Source: Syngnathus acus
Lineage: Eukaryota > Chordata > Actinopteri > Syngnathiformes > Syngnathidae
Assembly: GCF_901709675.1 (NCBI RefSeq)
Contig: NC_051094.1
Location: 6,601,001 to 6,665,000, forward strand
Reading direction: 5' to 3'
DNA: 64,000 bases
A program made the position numbers and the translations under genes. The notes under the pieces were generated by a model. The model was not told the DNA's origin. It worked only from the letters and a program-made list of their open reading frames with translations, and ran no database searches. Positions within the stretch are counted from its first letter, which is position 1, and each line of letters opens with the position of its first letter. This document shows positions 62,891 to 64,000 of the stretch, piece by piece.

Positions 62891-64000
62891 TAGTTCCAAT
62901 TAAATAAGATAACACTACTTGAAAACAATACAGTAGTGAGGACAGGGACAGTCTCATCCCACAACAATGTGAACTCCGTCTTGTGCCAAATTGTACTTGT
63001 GCAAAGTCTAAGAAAGTACCAAAAGGAAGAAAACGAAAATAGGGCCACTGTATTTCATTCATGTTCATTTTCAAAGAGTCAGTTTTAGACAAAGTGGTTA
63101 TACTATACTGCCTTTTTTACTTAGTCCTGGATGCTTTGTTAAATTCCAATGCAATCCTCCAATGACATGTTGAGCTTTGTGAAAACATAGTACATGCTTG
63201 TATCAATCAATTATGTATATCGTAAAGGTCAAAACACATGTGACGACACGACACAAACACATACAGCATTAAGTGATGACTATGAAAACATTGATTTACA
63301 TATCCAGTACTAAATCTGTCTCTGACTTACTAGTGGTGTACTTTCATTTCTTCCCGCTAAATAACATTTGAACATGTGACTGTGACAACATGTTGATTTC
63401 ATAAACGATGTGGCATGTATGTATATCAGCGGGTGGGTCCCAGTGCCCCCGATTGATGGACCCTCACCACAGACCACTACCACTTTCCTCCATGAGGACA
63501 ATGCTATGCTGACGTGCTCACCGGGCCAGAAAGTAACTGACAGTCAATGCCAAGTATTCAGTTTCCGACATAAGAGTTTCTCCTCATCTTCGTTTGGTCA
63601 CTACACCCTTTACTTGTCCTCTGTCCACCCCCTCCTCTTGTCTGGAGGAAAAGGGCTCTTGTAACCTCACAGAGAGACACTGATCCCCGAGCACAGCATC
63701 TGCTGACAAGCCAGTCTCCCATTCAAGTCTTGGCTGGAAGCAGGGGCTGCCGAGAAACCCAATCCAGCTTGGCAAGGTCTCAACAATCGCTTCCTGCCCT
63801 GTCCGGGCCCACACAGCTAAGTACTCTTAATTAAAGAGGTTAACTTGTCGAAGATGTGACCAGAGGAAAAAAGGATGAAAAAAAAAAAAACACGGAACAA
63901 TCACATCACTGTTTCCTCTGGCGCAACAAAAGACGTTTCCCCTCTGACAAGGTAGGACATGAGCCCTGATACCTAAACAAATACATTAAAGGAGAATTGA

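Larger units (their letters stand above)
56813..64000. other. Intergenic region to the window end
   Basis: No gene is supported. Contents are an exon-like minus-strand segment (58026-58207; see findings), (AAT)n at 59880-59925, a CTCF-like motif (61764-61777), a weak tRNA-like remnant (62096-62165) and an AT-rich tract (62777-62890). The rest is unique AT-rich sequence. Confidence 0.65.

Overview
The window is vertebrate genomic DNA, almost certainly from a ray-finned (percomorph-type) fish. It is gene-poor and AT-rich, with exons flanked by canonical GT-AG introns and no bacterial-style operons. It carries a tRNA-derived SINE with a (GGAT)n tail, hAT-type and Tigger-type non-autonomous DNA elements, and many microsatellites. 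The SINE looks like copies I associate with seahorse and pipefish genomes, but that is memory, not a search.

The only gene I can support is an ephrin-A5 gene (efna5, teleost a or b copy unresolved) on the + strand. Exons 2 to 5 lie at 13201-13493, 25620-25685, 26061-26141 and 27669-27796 (stop). Their lengths (293, 66, 81 nt, then 128 nt to the stop) and phases join into one frame. They encode the Eph-receptor-binding domain, the tail linker and the hydrophobic GPI-attachment signal. Exon 1 (signal peptide and first residues) is not visible and is inferred to lie upstream, so 1-13200 is the end of intron 1. A long 3' UTR probably runs to about 31655, where the best poly(A) signal is found.

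The introns hold a 289-bp hAT-like MITE with a perfect 8-bp target-site duplication (5456-5760), a SINE with a perfect 15-bp duplication (13760-14153) and a Tigger-like element between TA dinucleotides (26854-27457).

From about 31.7 kb to the end I find no convincing gene. This stretch holds a degenerate telomere-like CCCTAA tract (32723-33112), SINE relics, a LINE-like 3' end, microsatellites and CTCF-like motifs.

The most unusual part is 50.1-56.8 kb. A fold-back structure of about 3.4 kb (51129-54546) has inverted arms of about 1 kb made of transposon, tRNA-like and satellite sequence. Inside is a 235-bp satellite in which nearly every unit has a 38-bp-stem hairpin, a smaller hairpin with a YY1-like core in its loop, and a DR1 nuclear-receptor-like site. 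The units alternate as A/B dimers and switch orientation near 52190. Telomere-like and CCTAGTTT-type repeats lie on both sides. This is the best candidate for something not previously described.
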